A DNA stretch of 43,723 bases from JAYEJW01 sp034716535 (GTDB taxonomy: Bacteria; Pseudomonadota; Gammaproteobacteria; Chromatiales; Chromatiaceae). The stretch's first letter is position 1; each line of letters begins with the position of its first letter. This document shows, piece by piece, positions 17,073 to 24,739 of this stretch. A program made the translations under genes and the position numbers. The stretch lies in the NCBI GenBank assembly GCA_034716535.1, contig JAYEJW010000043.1, positions 1 through 43,723 of the forward strand, written 5' to 3'. Below the pieces are notes generated by a model. That model was given only the letters and a program-made list of their open reading frames with translations, searched no databases and was not told the DNA's origin.

Positions 17073-17811
17073 GGTACTGTTCAGTCGTGTAGTGGCCCGG
17101 CTCATTGCGGCGGTGGCGACGCAGTCCACGGGCCTCCAGCAGATCGCGTACCTCCTTGATCATCTCCGAATTGCCGCAGAGCATCAAGTGGCTGTCGTCC
17201 GGGTGGATCCGCAAGCCGGCTCTGGCCTCGAGCACACCGGACTCGAGCAACTGCGTGATGCGCCCGTAGAGTGCATCGCCGCGGCGCTCGCGGCTGAGCA
17301 GGGGCAGGAAGTTGAAGCGCTCGCCACGTCTTTCCTTCAGCGAGGCGACCGCTTCGCCGTAAGCCAACTCGTCGGCGGTGCGCACGCCATGCACTAGCAC
17401 CACGCGGTCGAACTGCGTCCAGGGTTCTGGTGTTCTGAGGATCGAGAGATACACGCCGAGGGCCGTACCGGTGGCCAGGAGCCACAGATGGCGCCGCTGG
17501 ACGACGTTCTCCATGGTGAAGACGCCGCCAGGCCTTGCGGAGAGCCACAGACCGTCGTTGGTCACCAAGTCGGACAACCGGGGTGTCAGCGGGCCCTCGG
17601 GGACTTCGTTGAAGAAGATCTCCAGAGGTCGCTCTTGGGGCGCGTTGACCAGGGAATAGGGGCGACCGACCCGCTCGTTGCCGATATCCAGGGCGACCTT
17701 CGTAAACTGCCCTGCCTTGAAGTCGTGTATCGGGGCGTCGATCTGCAGGCTGAACAGGCGGTGGTTCCACTGTTTCTTGCCGATCACGCGTCCTTTGACC
17801 CAGTCGCTCAT
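17068..17811 (-). CDS. fpr: Ferredoxin/flavodoxin-NADP+ reductase
   Basis: 247 residues. FAD-binding motif GRPYSLVNAP (about 60-69, the RxYS type), NADP-binding region (LLATGTALGVYLSILR), LCGNSEMIKEV near residue 205, and the characteristic ending HYTTEQYH. The enzyme passes electrons between NADPH and ferredoxin or flavodoxin. The ATG at 17811 is preceded by GGGAG; the longer frame adds an unconserved leader. Divergent from the GAF-domain gene. The 3' end slightly overlaps the tfoX relic on the other strand. Confidence 0.93.
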   Translation of the reverse strand: MSDWVKGRVIGKKQWNHRLFSLQIDAPIHDFKAGQFTKVALDIGNERVGRPYSLVNAPQERPLEIFFNEVPEGPLTPRLSDLVTNDGLWLSARPGGVFTMENVVQRRHLWLLATGTALGVYLSILRTPEPWTQFDRVVLVHGVRTADELAYGEAVASLKERRGERFNFLPLLSRERRGDALYGRITQLLESGVLEARAGLRIHPDDSHLMLCGNSEMIKEVRDLLEARGLRRHRRNEPGHYTTEQYH

Positions 17812-18033
17812 GTTTCTCGTCTCCCGACTCGCCGTGCACATCCCGCCTAGATCTGTGCGCGGTGACTACTTTTAAACCGTGGTTACCTGTTCGGTGGAGT
17901 CCCCCCGACGAGCTGGACTTGCGCACCGCCATCTGAACGATGGTCCGTGAGCCGTCGAAAATGCGATCTCCAGCACATCTTTTCCGGTGGACGCTTCTCT
18001 ACAGTTACCTCGGGAATTGGAGGGTATGGGCAA

Positions 18034-18894
18034 ATGGATCTAACAAAGATCGAAAAACAGCGTAGCGGGCTTCAGCAGTACCTGATCGTGCTCATGATGA
18101 TCCTGTTGGGTCTGATCATGGTCGTCGCCCACGGTGAGGCGTTGGGGTTTTCGGTACCTTTCCCGGAGCCGGAGGTTTGGATTTCTGCACTGGCAATCGT
18201 TTGTCTCTTTGCCTGCCTGTACGTGCTCTCCCGGGATCGGCGACTGAGGCGAACCGCATCGAGGCTCGTCCGAGAGCTCGTGGAGAAGGAGCGTGCGGTC
18301 CGTGAGCTGGGAAACGAGCTGAAGGAGGGACGCCATGCGTTGGAAGAGGAGCAAACAAGGGCAGCGGATCTGGACGTGCGACTCAAGGAGCTGGCCGCTC
18401 TGTACCGGGCAATCAGCAGGGTCAACTCGGAAACGAGCTACGATTTGATCTGCGAGACCGCACTGCGGGCCGTGCTCGAGCTGGTCGGTGGTGATCGCGG
18501 ATCCATCATGCTCCTCGACGACAAAAGGGAGTATCTGCGTATCGTCAGTTCTCTCGGCATACGGGGCGGGGTGATCAAAGCAACTCGCCAAAAAGTGGGA
18601 GACGGTGTTGCCGGATGGGTAGTGCGGTACGGTCAGCCCACTGTCCTCAACGGTGATGCGGCGGCGGACGAGCGGTTTCGTGATCCGACAGCATTGACGG
18701 ATCGCGTCAATTCAGCAGTTTGTGTCCCGCTGAACTTGGGAGGACAATCGGTCGGTGTCATGAGCCTTGGTAATACAAAGGAAGATCCCGAGTTCACCGA
18801 GTATCACATGCGGCTTGCGACGATCTTCGGCCAACATGCCTCCATGGCAATCATGTGCAACCGCGTTCGCCAGTCTCAGCCGACCCACGCGTAG
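18034..18894 (+). CDS. Membrane-anchored GAF-domain sensor protein
   Basis: 286 residues. Two membrane helices (about 15-33 and 48-66), a long charged coiled coil (about 70-125), then a GAF domain (about 130-280: ALRAVLELVGGDRGSIMLLDD, VGDGVAGWVVRYGQPTVLN and VCVPLNLGGQSVGVMSLGN). No kinase, cyclase or DNA-binding output domain follows, so it likely signals through a partner or by oligomerising at the membrane. The ATG at 18034 is preferred because GGAGGG lies nine bases upstream; an earlier GTG at 17947 lacks support. Small-molecule ligand unknown. Followed by the CPXCG gene and the DsrC-like gene on the same strand. Confidence 0.8.
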   Translation: MDLTKIEKQRSGLQQYLIVLMMILLGLIMVVAHGEALGFSVPFPEPEVWISALAIVCLFACLYVLSRDRRLRRTASRLVRELVEKERAVRELGNELKEGRHALEEEQTRAADLDVRLKELAALYRAISRVNSETSYDLICETALRAVLELVGGDRGSIMLLDDKREYLRIVSSLGIRGGVIKATRQKVGDGVAGWVVRYGQPTVLNGDAAADERFRDPTALTDRVNSAVCVPLNLGGQSVGVMSLGNTKEDPEFTEYHMRLATIFGQHASMAIMCNRVRQSQPTHA

Positions 18895-18934
18895 ACGAGC
18901 CAACGTCTCGATCGCCTTCAGCAAGGTCCCCCAT

Positions 18935-19132
18935 ATGGAGCTGGTTGAAACCTACCACCTCACCTGCCCCTGGTGTGGTAGCCCGACCGAGGTCACGATC
19001 GACCGTACGGCGGGAAGCCAGGAGCTCGTGGAGGACTGTCACGTCTGCTGTAGCCCGATGTTGGTGAGTGCGCAATGCGATAGCCTCACCGGAGCATTGC
19101 TGGCTGTCTCAGCGGTCCGGGAGAATGCGTAG
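18935..19132 (+). CDS. Small cysteine-rich CPXCG-type protein
   Basis: 65 residues. Two cysteine pairs, C11-PW-C14 and C35-HV-C38 (plus Cys39), arranged as a zinc-ribbon-like domain. The opening (ETYHLTCPWCGSPTEVTIDRTAGSQELVEDCHVCCSPM) fits the cysteine-rich CPXCG family of short uncharacterised bacterial proteins. A start inside the longer open frame is indicated by AAGG before the ATG and by the family's usual length. It follows the GAF gene by 40 bp. A metal-binding role is likely from the motif; nothing more can be said. Confidence 0.75.
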   Translation: MELVETYHLTCPWCGSPTEVTIDRTAGSQELVEDCHVCCSPMLVSAQCDSLTGALLAVSAVRENA

Positions 19133-19366
19133 CCTGTACTATTCGGCGTTTCTCCTATCGGTGAACCGTTTGTTTGATCTGGATCCAACCTGCAATAACA
19201 GTTTGGGAAAACTTGGTTTATAGTAGTTTTTATAACAGGCGCGTTTCCCGGGACGTATGCTCGGAGCCGACCGGGAGGCGGGGAGTGCAGGGCTCAGGGA
19301 AGGGCAGATGATCGACCACCGACGCATCCTTTGAATCCCCCCGAACGGGTGGAGGAGTCCTTTACC
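19133..19366 (+). promoter_or_regulatory. Upstream region of the dsrC-like gene
   Basis: 234 bp with no gene. An A/T-rich block around 19196-19236 (TTGGGAAAACTTGGTTTATA and GTTTTTATAAC) is the likely promoter area, though no -35/-10 pair has standard spacing. A strong ribosome site GGAGGAG (19351-19357) precedes the ATG at 19367. Confidence 0.35.
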
Positions 19367-19708
19367 ATGACAGCCATGCAGATTGCCGGCCGGGCGTTGG
19401 AATTCAACCCCAAGGGCTACCTGGTCAATTTCGACGACTGGAACAGGGAAGTGGGCGAGGCCTTGGCGCAGGAAGAAGGTCTGCAGCTCAGCGATTGCCA
19501 TTGGAGAGTGATCGGTTTTTTGCGGGACTATTATGGTGAGTACGAGCATCCGCCGTCGCCGCGTCTGATCATCAAGGGCATCGGCGAGAAGCTCACCATG
19601 AACGCCCCCTGTACCCGCAAGACCCTGGAAGCGCTGTTCCCTGTCGGCGGCTGCAAGCAGGCCTGCCGCATCGCCGGGCTTCCCGACTTCTACTGCCACT
19701 CCTGCTGA
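19367..19708 (+). CDS. DsrC/TusE-family sulfur-relay protein with atypical C-terminus
   Basis: 113 residues, normal for the family. The body is clearly DsrC/TusE-like: FNPKGYLVNFDDWNREVGEALA, then HWRVIGFLRDYYGEY and LFPVGG.KQACRIAGLP. DsrC carries two conserved C-terminal cysteines that accept and relay sulfur; the last normally sits in an ending such as PKPTGCV. Here the ending is DFYCHSC, giving Cys100 (QAC), Cys110 and a terminal Cys113 as a C-x-x-C pair, plus extra Cys96. The standard spacing of the two relay cysteines is therefore changed. No dsrEFH or dsrAB genes are near, so it may be a stand-alone homologue with its own chemistry. Strong GGAGGAG site before the ATG. Confidence 0.85.
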   Translation: MTAMQIAGRALEFNPKGYLVNFDDWNREVGEALAQEEGLQLSDCHWRVIGFLRDYYGEYEHPPSPRLIIKGIGEKLTMNAPCTRKTLEALFPVGGCKQACRIAGLPDFYCHSC

Positions 19709-19717
19709 TCCGTCGAC

Positions 19718-19746
19718 TCCGCCCGTCGGCGCCCAGGGCGGGCGGA
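19718..19746. terminator. Hairpin between convergent dsrC-like and L,D-transpeptidase genes
   Basis: Inverted repeat TCCGCCCG (19718-19725) / CGGGCGGA (19739-19746) in the 54-bp gap between two convergent stops. There is no T-run on either side, so if it terminates transcription it would need help; position is the main argument. Confidence 0.4.
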
Positions 19747-19762
19747 AGCCGGTCGGCGGCAT

Positions 19763-21541
19763 TCAGAATCGGACCAAGGGGCCTCCCTCGGGGAGGGTCG
19801 TCGATCTGTCCCTCGCTGCGGTTGTTGTTCCGGGATCCGTTTCTAAAGCCGTTGCCGCTGCGGGACCGGAAGCGACGCTCGCGACGGATTCGGGTGGCGG
19901 CGCGTCGACGTACTGGATCCTGAGCCGGCCATTCCCGTTCAAGGCGCCGAGCACTGCATCATCCCGGCTATAGATGTCCTCGCGAAACCCGACCTCGCCG
20001 TCTTCGCCCACCTCGGCGGTCCAATAGGCGAGGATGATCTGCAGGGGTTCTTCGAGGTGAACCCAGCGGGTGCGGTTGGACTTGAGGATCTGCTCGAATT
20101 TTTCCTGGTTCCACCGTTTGGGGTTGTTCAGCACCAGCTCGGCCAGCTCCATCGGGCGCTCGACGCGCACGCACCCGGAACTGTACAGCCGCTTCGGCTT
20201 GCTGAAGAGATTCCGGCTCGGCGTGTCGTGGAGGTACACCGAGTAGCGGTTGGGAAACATGAACTTGACCCGCCCGAGGGCATTCTTGTTCCCTGGCGGC
20301 TGGCGCAACATGTAGGGGAAGTTGCTGGCCGGCGCGTGCCAGTTGACGGAACCCGGCGAGACCGACTTGCCGTCGCGGGTGATCACCTTCAGACCCTTCT
20401 TGCTCACGTAGCTCGGATTCTTGCGGGCGTTGGGCAGGATGTCCTTCTTGAGAATGGTCGGGGGTACGGTCCAGGTGGGATTGAACTCCAGGTACTCGAC
20501 CTGATCCCGAAACACGGGCGTCGGCCGTTCTTGGCGGCCGACGATGATGCGGGAGCGCCAGACGACGTCGCCGCCGCGCAGGAGTTGGACCTCTTGACCC
20601 GAGATGTCCACAAGCAGGAAATCGTCGGGTAGCTCGTCGTAGACCCACCGCATCCGTTCCAGGTTGATGCGGATCTGGTCGACGCGTTGCTGGACGGGCA
20701 CGTTCATGGCCGCCAGGGTCGCCGGCCCGATCACCCCGTCGGTTGCAAGATGGTGGCGTTTCTGAAAAGAGATGATGGCGTGCTCGAGGTCCTTGTCGTA
20801 CAGCCGCGAGTTTGCGGGATCGGCGCTCTCGTACTCTCCCGTAACCCGCAAGCGCTCTCGGACTATCGGCGCGCGCGCGCTGCTCATGCCGCTCTTCAGG
20901 TTGCGCCCGGGTGGGACCGACGGCCAGCCGCCGGCAGCGGCGATGGCGCGATAGCGCGCGAGCCCTTCCTTCAACTGGGTGTAGAAGACGGGCCTGGACG
21001 TGAGGTCCTGCAGCCCTGCCTCCAGATCGGCTGCGGTCACCAGGTTCTGGAGGTCGCGCACCAGGTCGGTCGACTTGGGCCCGTCGGCGTGGTTCCATTT
21101 GCGATCCAGGGTCTGGGGATCGACCTTGCCGTAGCGATGATGATGGATGAGGCGCAGCAGACTGTCGCTGAGGAGGATGTCCGCGTCGACGCGCGACGCG
21201 TCGGATAGGAGGGAGGGATCCCCGCCCCCGACGAGGGTTTGTACTTCGGCGCTGTTAAAGTCGCTCGGCTGCAGCCCGTCCTCTTTGCTGCGCTCGGCGA
21301 GCCGAATCAAATCTTCCACCTGCCCACTGCTGTTCCAGGCGAAACCGTTATCGCGCTGGCCGTAGAAATCGCTCAGAACCCGTGCAGAGGCGAGGCGGAC
21401 CCCCCCGACCATAGGGTTTCTCGTATCCCGCAGATTCTCCATGCGCTCGCGCAGCGCGTCGTCCGCGTGCGCAATGCCGGGGATCAACAGGACTGTCGCG
21501 AGCAACGGAAACAGCCACACGGCAAAGCGCTTCGTCGACAT
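19763..21541 (-). CDS. ycbB: L,D-transpeptidase of the YcbB/LdtD type
   Basis: 592 residues. Signal peptide (MSTKRFAVWLFPLLATVLLIPGIAHA), an N-terminal scaffold domain (about 40-220), a peptidoglycan-binding helical repeat (about 248-280: LEHAIISFQKRHHLATDGVI), and the catalytic YkuD domain (about 305-490) with His438 (VYLHDTPS) and Cys457 in SSGCVRV. YcbB-type enzymes form 3-3 cross-links in peptidoglycan and are associated with stress or beta-lactam bypass of D,D-transpeptidases. The ATG at 21541 follows GGGAGG. The long upstream extension of the frame (to 21814) lacks signal-like features and is rejected. It is the last gene on the minus strand downstream of spoVR, which suggests stress-linked expression, but a 269-bp gap may hold its own promoter. 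Confidence 0.92.
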   Translation of the reverse strand: MSTKRFAVWLFPLLATVLLIPGIAHADDALRERMENLRDTRNPMVGGVRLASARVLSDFYGQRDNGFAWNSSGQVEDLIRLAERSKEDGLQPSDFNSAEVQTLVGGGDPSLLSDASRVDADILLSDSLLRLIHHHRYGKVDPQTLDRKWNHADGPKSTDLVRDLQNLVTAADLEAGLQDLTSRPVFYTQLKEGLARYRAIAAAGGWPSVPPGRNLKSGMSSARAPIVRERLRVTGEYESADPANSRLYDKDLEHAIISFQKRHHLATDGVIGPATLAAMNVPVQQRVDQIRINLERMRWVYDELPDDFLLVDISGQEVQLLRGGDVVWRSRIIVGRQERPTPVFRDQVEYLEFNPTWTVPPTILKKDILPNARKNPSYVSKKGLKVITRDGKSVSPGSVNWHAPASNFPYMLRQPPGNKNALGRVKFMFPNRYSVYLHDTPSRNLFSKPKRLYSSGCVRVERPMELAELVLNNPKRWNQEKFEQILKSNRTRWVHLEEPLQIILAYWTAEVGEDGEVGFREDIYSRDDAVLGALNGNGRLRIQYVDAPPPESVASVASGPAAATALETDPGTTTAARDRSTTLPEGGPLVRF

Positions 21542-21810
21542 GGTCGAATCCTCCCGTTCGTTTCGAGTCGGCCTTGGATCGCGTGCGGTTTCTAGTTCGT
21601 TTTCGGACAGGGGGGTTAGACAACGTCTTGCGGGTCCGTTTCCCACGTCGTTTTGATGGTCGTTCATGCGCACAGCATGAATTGTACCCTGAGCGGGAAG
21701 GAGGCGATAGCGAAAAAGTGACGTTGCTGAAGCGCAACACGCATCTGGTGGAGCAGGCGGCAGCGTGGTCGGCAAGCGCGGGGGTATGCTTGCGGCACTG
21801 GGTACGAGGC
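21542..21810 (-). promoter_or_regulatory. Intergenic region upstream of the L,D-transpeptidase
   Basis: 269 bp between the spoVR stop and the ycbB start. TACAAT on the minus strand (21681-21686) could be a -10 element, but no good -35 is placed with it. No gene or clear repeat seen. Confidence 0.3.
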
Positions 21811-23301
21811 TCAAGATTCCCCAACAAGCTGAACCCGACCTTGCTCGTCCACCGACTCCAGCCTGACTGTGAAACCCCAGAGTCGACGGACGTGCCTGAG
21901 CATCTCTTCCGTCGTCTCCCCCAGGGGGCGGCGGTTATGACGGAAATGGCGCAGGCTCAGGGAGCGGTCGCCGCGGTGGTCAACGTTGAAGACCTGGATG
22001 TTCGGCTCGCGGTTGCCCAGGTTGTACTGATCGGCCAACGCCTGGCGGAGCGCCCGGTAACCCGCCTCCTCGTGGATTGCGGTCACTTCCAGGGTCTCTT
22101 CCCGGTCGTCGTCACGGATAGCGAACAGGTGGAGCTCCCGCATCAGCCGCGGCGAGAGGTATTGGGCAATGAAGCTCTCGTCCTTGAAGTTGCGCATGGC
22201 AAAGTCGAGTACCTTGATCCAGTCCTGCCCGGCGATGTCCGGGAACCAGTCGCGGTCCTCGTCCGTGGGCTCCTCGCAGATGCGGCGGATGTCCCTCATC
22301 ATGGCGAAGCCCAGGGCGTAAGGATTGATGCCGTTGTAGTAGGGGACGTTGAAGGGCGGCTGCATGACCACGTTGGTGTGAGACTGCAGGAACTCCATCA
22401 TGAAACCGTCGGTGACGAAACCCTCGTCGTAGAGGTGGTTCATCAGGGTATAGTGCCAGAAGCAGGCCCAGCCCTCGTTCATCACCTGCGTCTGGCGCTG
22501 GGGGTAAAAATACTGGCTAATCTTGCGGACGATACGCACCACCTCCCGCTGCCAGGGCTCGAGCAGCGGCGCGTTCTTCTCGATGAAATAGAGAATGTTC
22601 TCCTGAGGCTCCGGGGGCCAGCGCTCCTCCCGCCGCAGATCGGCGCGGTCACCGCTGACCGGTAAGGTGCGCCATAGATCGTTGATCTGGGATTGAAGGT
22701 AGGCCTCGCGTTCCTCCTGCCGCTTCTGCTCCTCCGCCATGGACAGGGGTGCCGGGCGCTTGTAACGGTCCACGCCGTGGTTCATGAGGGCGTGGCAGGA
22801 GTCGATCAGCAGCTCGACCTCCGCTTCTCCATGCCTCTCTTCGCACTGGGCGATGTACTTTCGGGCGAATACCAGGTAGTCGATGATGGCGTCGGCGCTG
22901 GTCCAGGCGCGGAACAGGTAGTTGCCCTTGAAGAAACTGTTGTGCCCGTACGCCGCGTGGGCGATCACAAGGGCCTGCATGGGCAGCGTGTTCTCCTCCA
23001 TGAGGTAGGCGATGCAGGGATCGGAGTTGATCACGATCTCGTAGGCCAGCCCCATTTGTCCGCGGCGGTAGGTCTGCTCCGTCGCCACGAACTGCTTGCC
23101 GAACGACCAGTGGTGGTAGCTGATCGGAAGACCGACCGACGAGTAGGCGTCGATCATCTGCTCTGAGGCGATGACCTCGATCTGGTTGGCGTAGGTATCG
23201 AGGCCGTAGACCCCGTGGGCGATGCGCCCGATCTCCTGATCGAAGCGCCGGAGCAGTGGAAAGCTCCACTCGGATGATTCCGAAATGATACGGCTCGTCA
23301 T
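21811..23301 (-). CDS. spoVR: SpoVR-family protein (YcgB type)
   Basis: 496 residues, close to family length. Characteristic segments: YGLDTYANQIEVIASEQMIDAYSSVGLP, then HWSFGKQF, then EIVINSDPCIAYLMEENT and MNEGWACFWHYTLMNHLYDEGF. SpoVR was named for a Bacillus spore-cortex gene, but in Gammaproteobacteria it is found with yeaH and prkA as a conserved trio. Recent work in Enterobacteria links the three to a common stress function. The ATG overlaps the yeaH stop by four bases (ATGA), so translation is coupled. Biochemical activity unknown. Confidence 0.93.
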   Translation of the reverse strand: MTSRIISESSEWSFPLLRRFDQEIGRIAHGVYGLDTYANQIEVIASEQMIDAYSSVGLPISYHHWSFGKQFVATEQTYRRGQMGLAYEIVINSDPCIAYLMEENTLPMQALVIAHAAYGHNSFFKGNYLFRAWTSADAIIDYLVFARKYIAQCEERHGEAEVELLIDSCHALMNHGVDRYKRPAPLSMAEEQKRQEEREAYLQSQINDLWRTLPVSGDRADLRREERWPPEPQENILYFIEKNAPLLEPWQREVVRIVRKISQYFYPQRQTQVMNEGWACFWHYTLMNHLYDEGFVTDGFMMEFLQSHTNVVMQPPFNVPYYNGINPYALGFAMMRDIRRICEEPTDEDRDWFPDIAGQDWIKVLDFAMRNFKDESFIAQYLSPRLMRELHLFAIRDDDREETLEVTAIHEEAGYRALRQALADQYNLGNREPNIQVFNVDHRGDRSLSLRHFRHNRRPLGETTEEMLRHVRRLWGFTVRLESVDEQGRVQLVGES

Positions 23302-24566
23302 GCCTCCTGCCTCTTGAACAGCTCCCGGAAGACGGGGTAGATATCGTCTGCGCCATCGATCTCCTGCATGGCGAAATGGGGGTGAACCGCCTTCACGTCC
23401 TGGTAGGCATACCATAGGCTCTGGTGCTGGCGCGGCGTGATTTCCACGTAGGCGTAATAGCGCATCAGGGGCATCAGTCTGTTGGCGAGGATCTCGCGGC
23501 AGATCACCGAATCCGAGTCCCAGTTGTCCCCATCCGAGGCTTGGGCACAGTAGATGTTCCAAATGCTACTATCGTAGCGTTCGCGTAAGAGGTCGTACGC
23601 AAGGTTCAACGCGCTGGAGACCACCGTGCCGCCGGTCTCCCGTGAGTAGAAGAACTCCTGCTCGTCCACCTCCTGGGCGATGGTGTGATGGCGGATGAAG
23701 ACGACGTCGATCTTCTCGTAATTCCGCTGTAGGAACAGGTAAAGCAGGATGAAGAAGCGCTTGGCCAGGTTCTTGCGCACCTGGTCCATCGAGCCCGAGA
23801 CGTCCATGATGCACAGCATCACCGCCTTGCTGGTGGGCTCCGGCTGCTGGGTGAAGCTCTGGTAGCGCAGGTCGAAGGTGTCGATGAAGGGCAGCGCGGC
23901 GAGCCGCGTCTTGAGGCGGTCGATCTCCTCTCGCAGCTCCAGCACCCGCGGGTGCTCCTCGCCGGCCTCCGCGAGCAGTGCCTCCAGTTCCTCCTCCAGC
24001 TCGCGGATCTGTCCGCGGTAAGGGGCGCCGAGGGCGGTGCGCCGGGCGACGGCGCCTTTTAGAGAGCGTATCACGTCGATGTTGGCGGGGGTGCCGTCCG
24101 TGGTGTATCCGGCGCGCACCGGCTTGAATTCGGTCGTGCCGACGAGCTGATTGCGCACCAGGTTGGGCAGCTCCAGGTCGTCGAAGAGCAGGTCCATGAA
24201 CTCCTCGCGGGAGAGCTCGAAGACAAAGTCGTCCTCGCCTTGGCCGGAATTGCCCGCCTTGCCTTTGCCTGCTCCGCTTCCCGCTCCGCCCTCCGGGCGC
24301 TGGATACGGTCCCCGGGCATGAAGTCCTTGTTGCCGGGATGGACCATGTCCCGGGTCCCTCCAGGGCCCTGGTGGAAGACGGGCTCAGAGATGTCCTTGG
24401 AGGGGATGCCTACCTTCTCGCCGCCGTCGATGTCGGTGATGCTGCGTTTGTTGACGGCATCGGCCACCGCGCGCTTGAGCTGGGTCTTGTAACGGCGGAT
24501 GAACCGGCTGCGGTTCACCGCGCTCTTGTTCTTTCCGTTTACCCGGCGGTCGATGAAATGCGACAT
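23298..24566 (-). CDS. yeaH: YeaH/DUF444 family protein with VWA-like domain
   Basis: 422 residues. N-terminus HFIDRRVNGKNKSAVNRSRFIRRYK is the DUF444 hallmark. A basic, Gly-rich linker (about 90-115) is followed by a von Willebrand A-like domain with the MIDAS motif MDVSGSMD and a later TGGTVVSSALNLAYDLL. Functions as partner of PrkA in the conserved yeaG-yeaH pair; the exact role is unknown. The ATG at 24566 is chosen from the conserved start; the longer frame begins in the spacer after prkA. It overlaps spoVR by four bases and is separated from prkA by a 173-bp spacer holding an imperfect palindrome. Confidence 0.93.
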   Translation of the reverse strand: MSHFIDRRVNGKNKSAVNRSRFIRRYKTQLKRAVADAVNKRSITDIDGGEKVGIPSKDISEPVFHQGPGGTRDMVHPGNKDFMPGDRIQRPEGGAGSGAGKGKAGNSGQGEDDFVFELSREEFMDLLFDDLELPNLVRNQLVGTTEFKPVRAGYTTDGTPANIDVIRSLKGAVARRTALGAPYRGQIRELEEELEALLAEAGEEHPRVLELREEIDRLKTRLAALPFIDTFDLRYQSFTQQPEPTSKAVMLCIMDVSGSMDQVRKNLAKRFFILLYLFLQRNYEKIDVVFIRHHTIAQEVDEQEFFYSRETGGTVVSSALNLAYDLLRERYDSSIWNIYCAQASDGDNWDSDSVICREILANRLMPLMRYYAYVEITPRQHQSLWYAYQDVKAVHPHFAMQEIDGADDIYPVFRELFKRQEA

Positions 24567-24631
24567 AAGCTTGTAGCTTCGGTTAGGTGAATCGGGCAGG
24601 CGAAAGCGGGTGGCACCGTCCACCGCTCGGG

Positions 24632-24710
24632 ACGAGTGCGTGAGTACGAAGTGCGGAGTGCGTTCGGACCGGTTCACGCACCAAGCACGCCGTACCTCGC
24701 ACTATGCCGC
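24632..24710. repeat. Long imperfect palindrome in the prkA-yeaH spacer
   Basis: The two halves around ACCGGT (about 24668-24673) are imperfect inverted repeats: the left arm AGTGCGTGAGTACGAAGTGC and onward pairs with a right arm ending GCACGCCGTACCTCGCACT. Matching blocks are ACGCAC, GCAC, CGTAC and CGCACT, over about 35 bases per arm. As RNA it would form a long bulged hairpin between prkA and yeaH and could set the ratio of the two products. There is no T-run. Confidence 0.5.
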
Positions 24711-24739
24711 CGAGCCTCGATCTGCGCGCAGACCACACC

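Noticed and set aside
21542..21814. Extended N-terminus of the L,D-transpeptidase up to 21814
   Set aside because: The added residues are low-complexity and precede a perfect signal peptide with a good ribosome site at 21541; the extension would also overlap spoVR.
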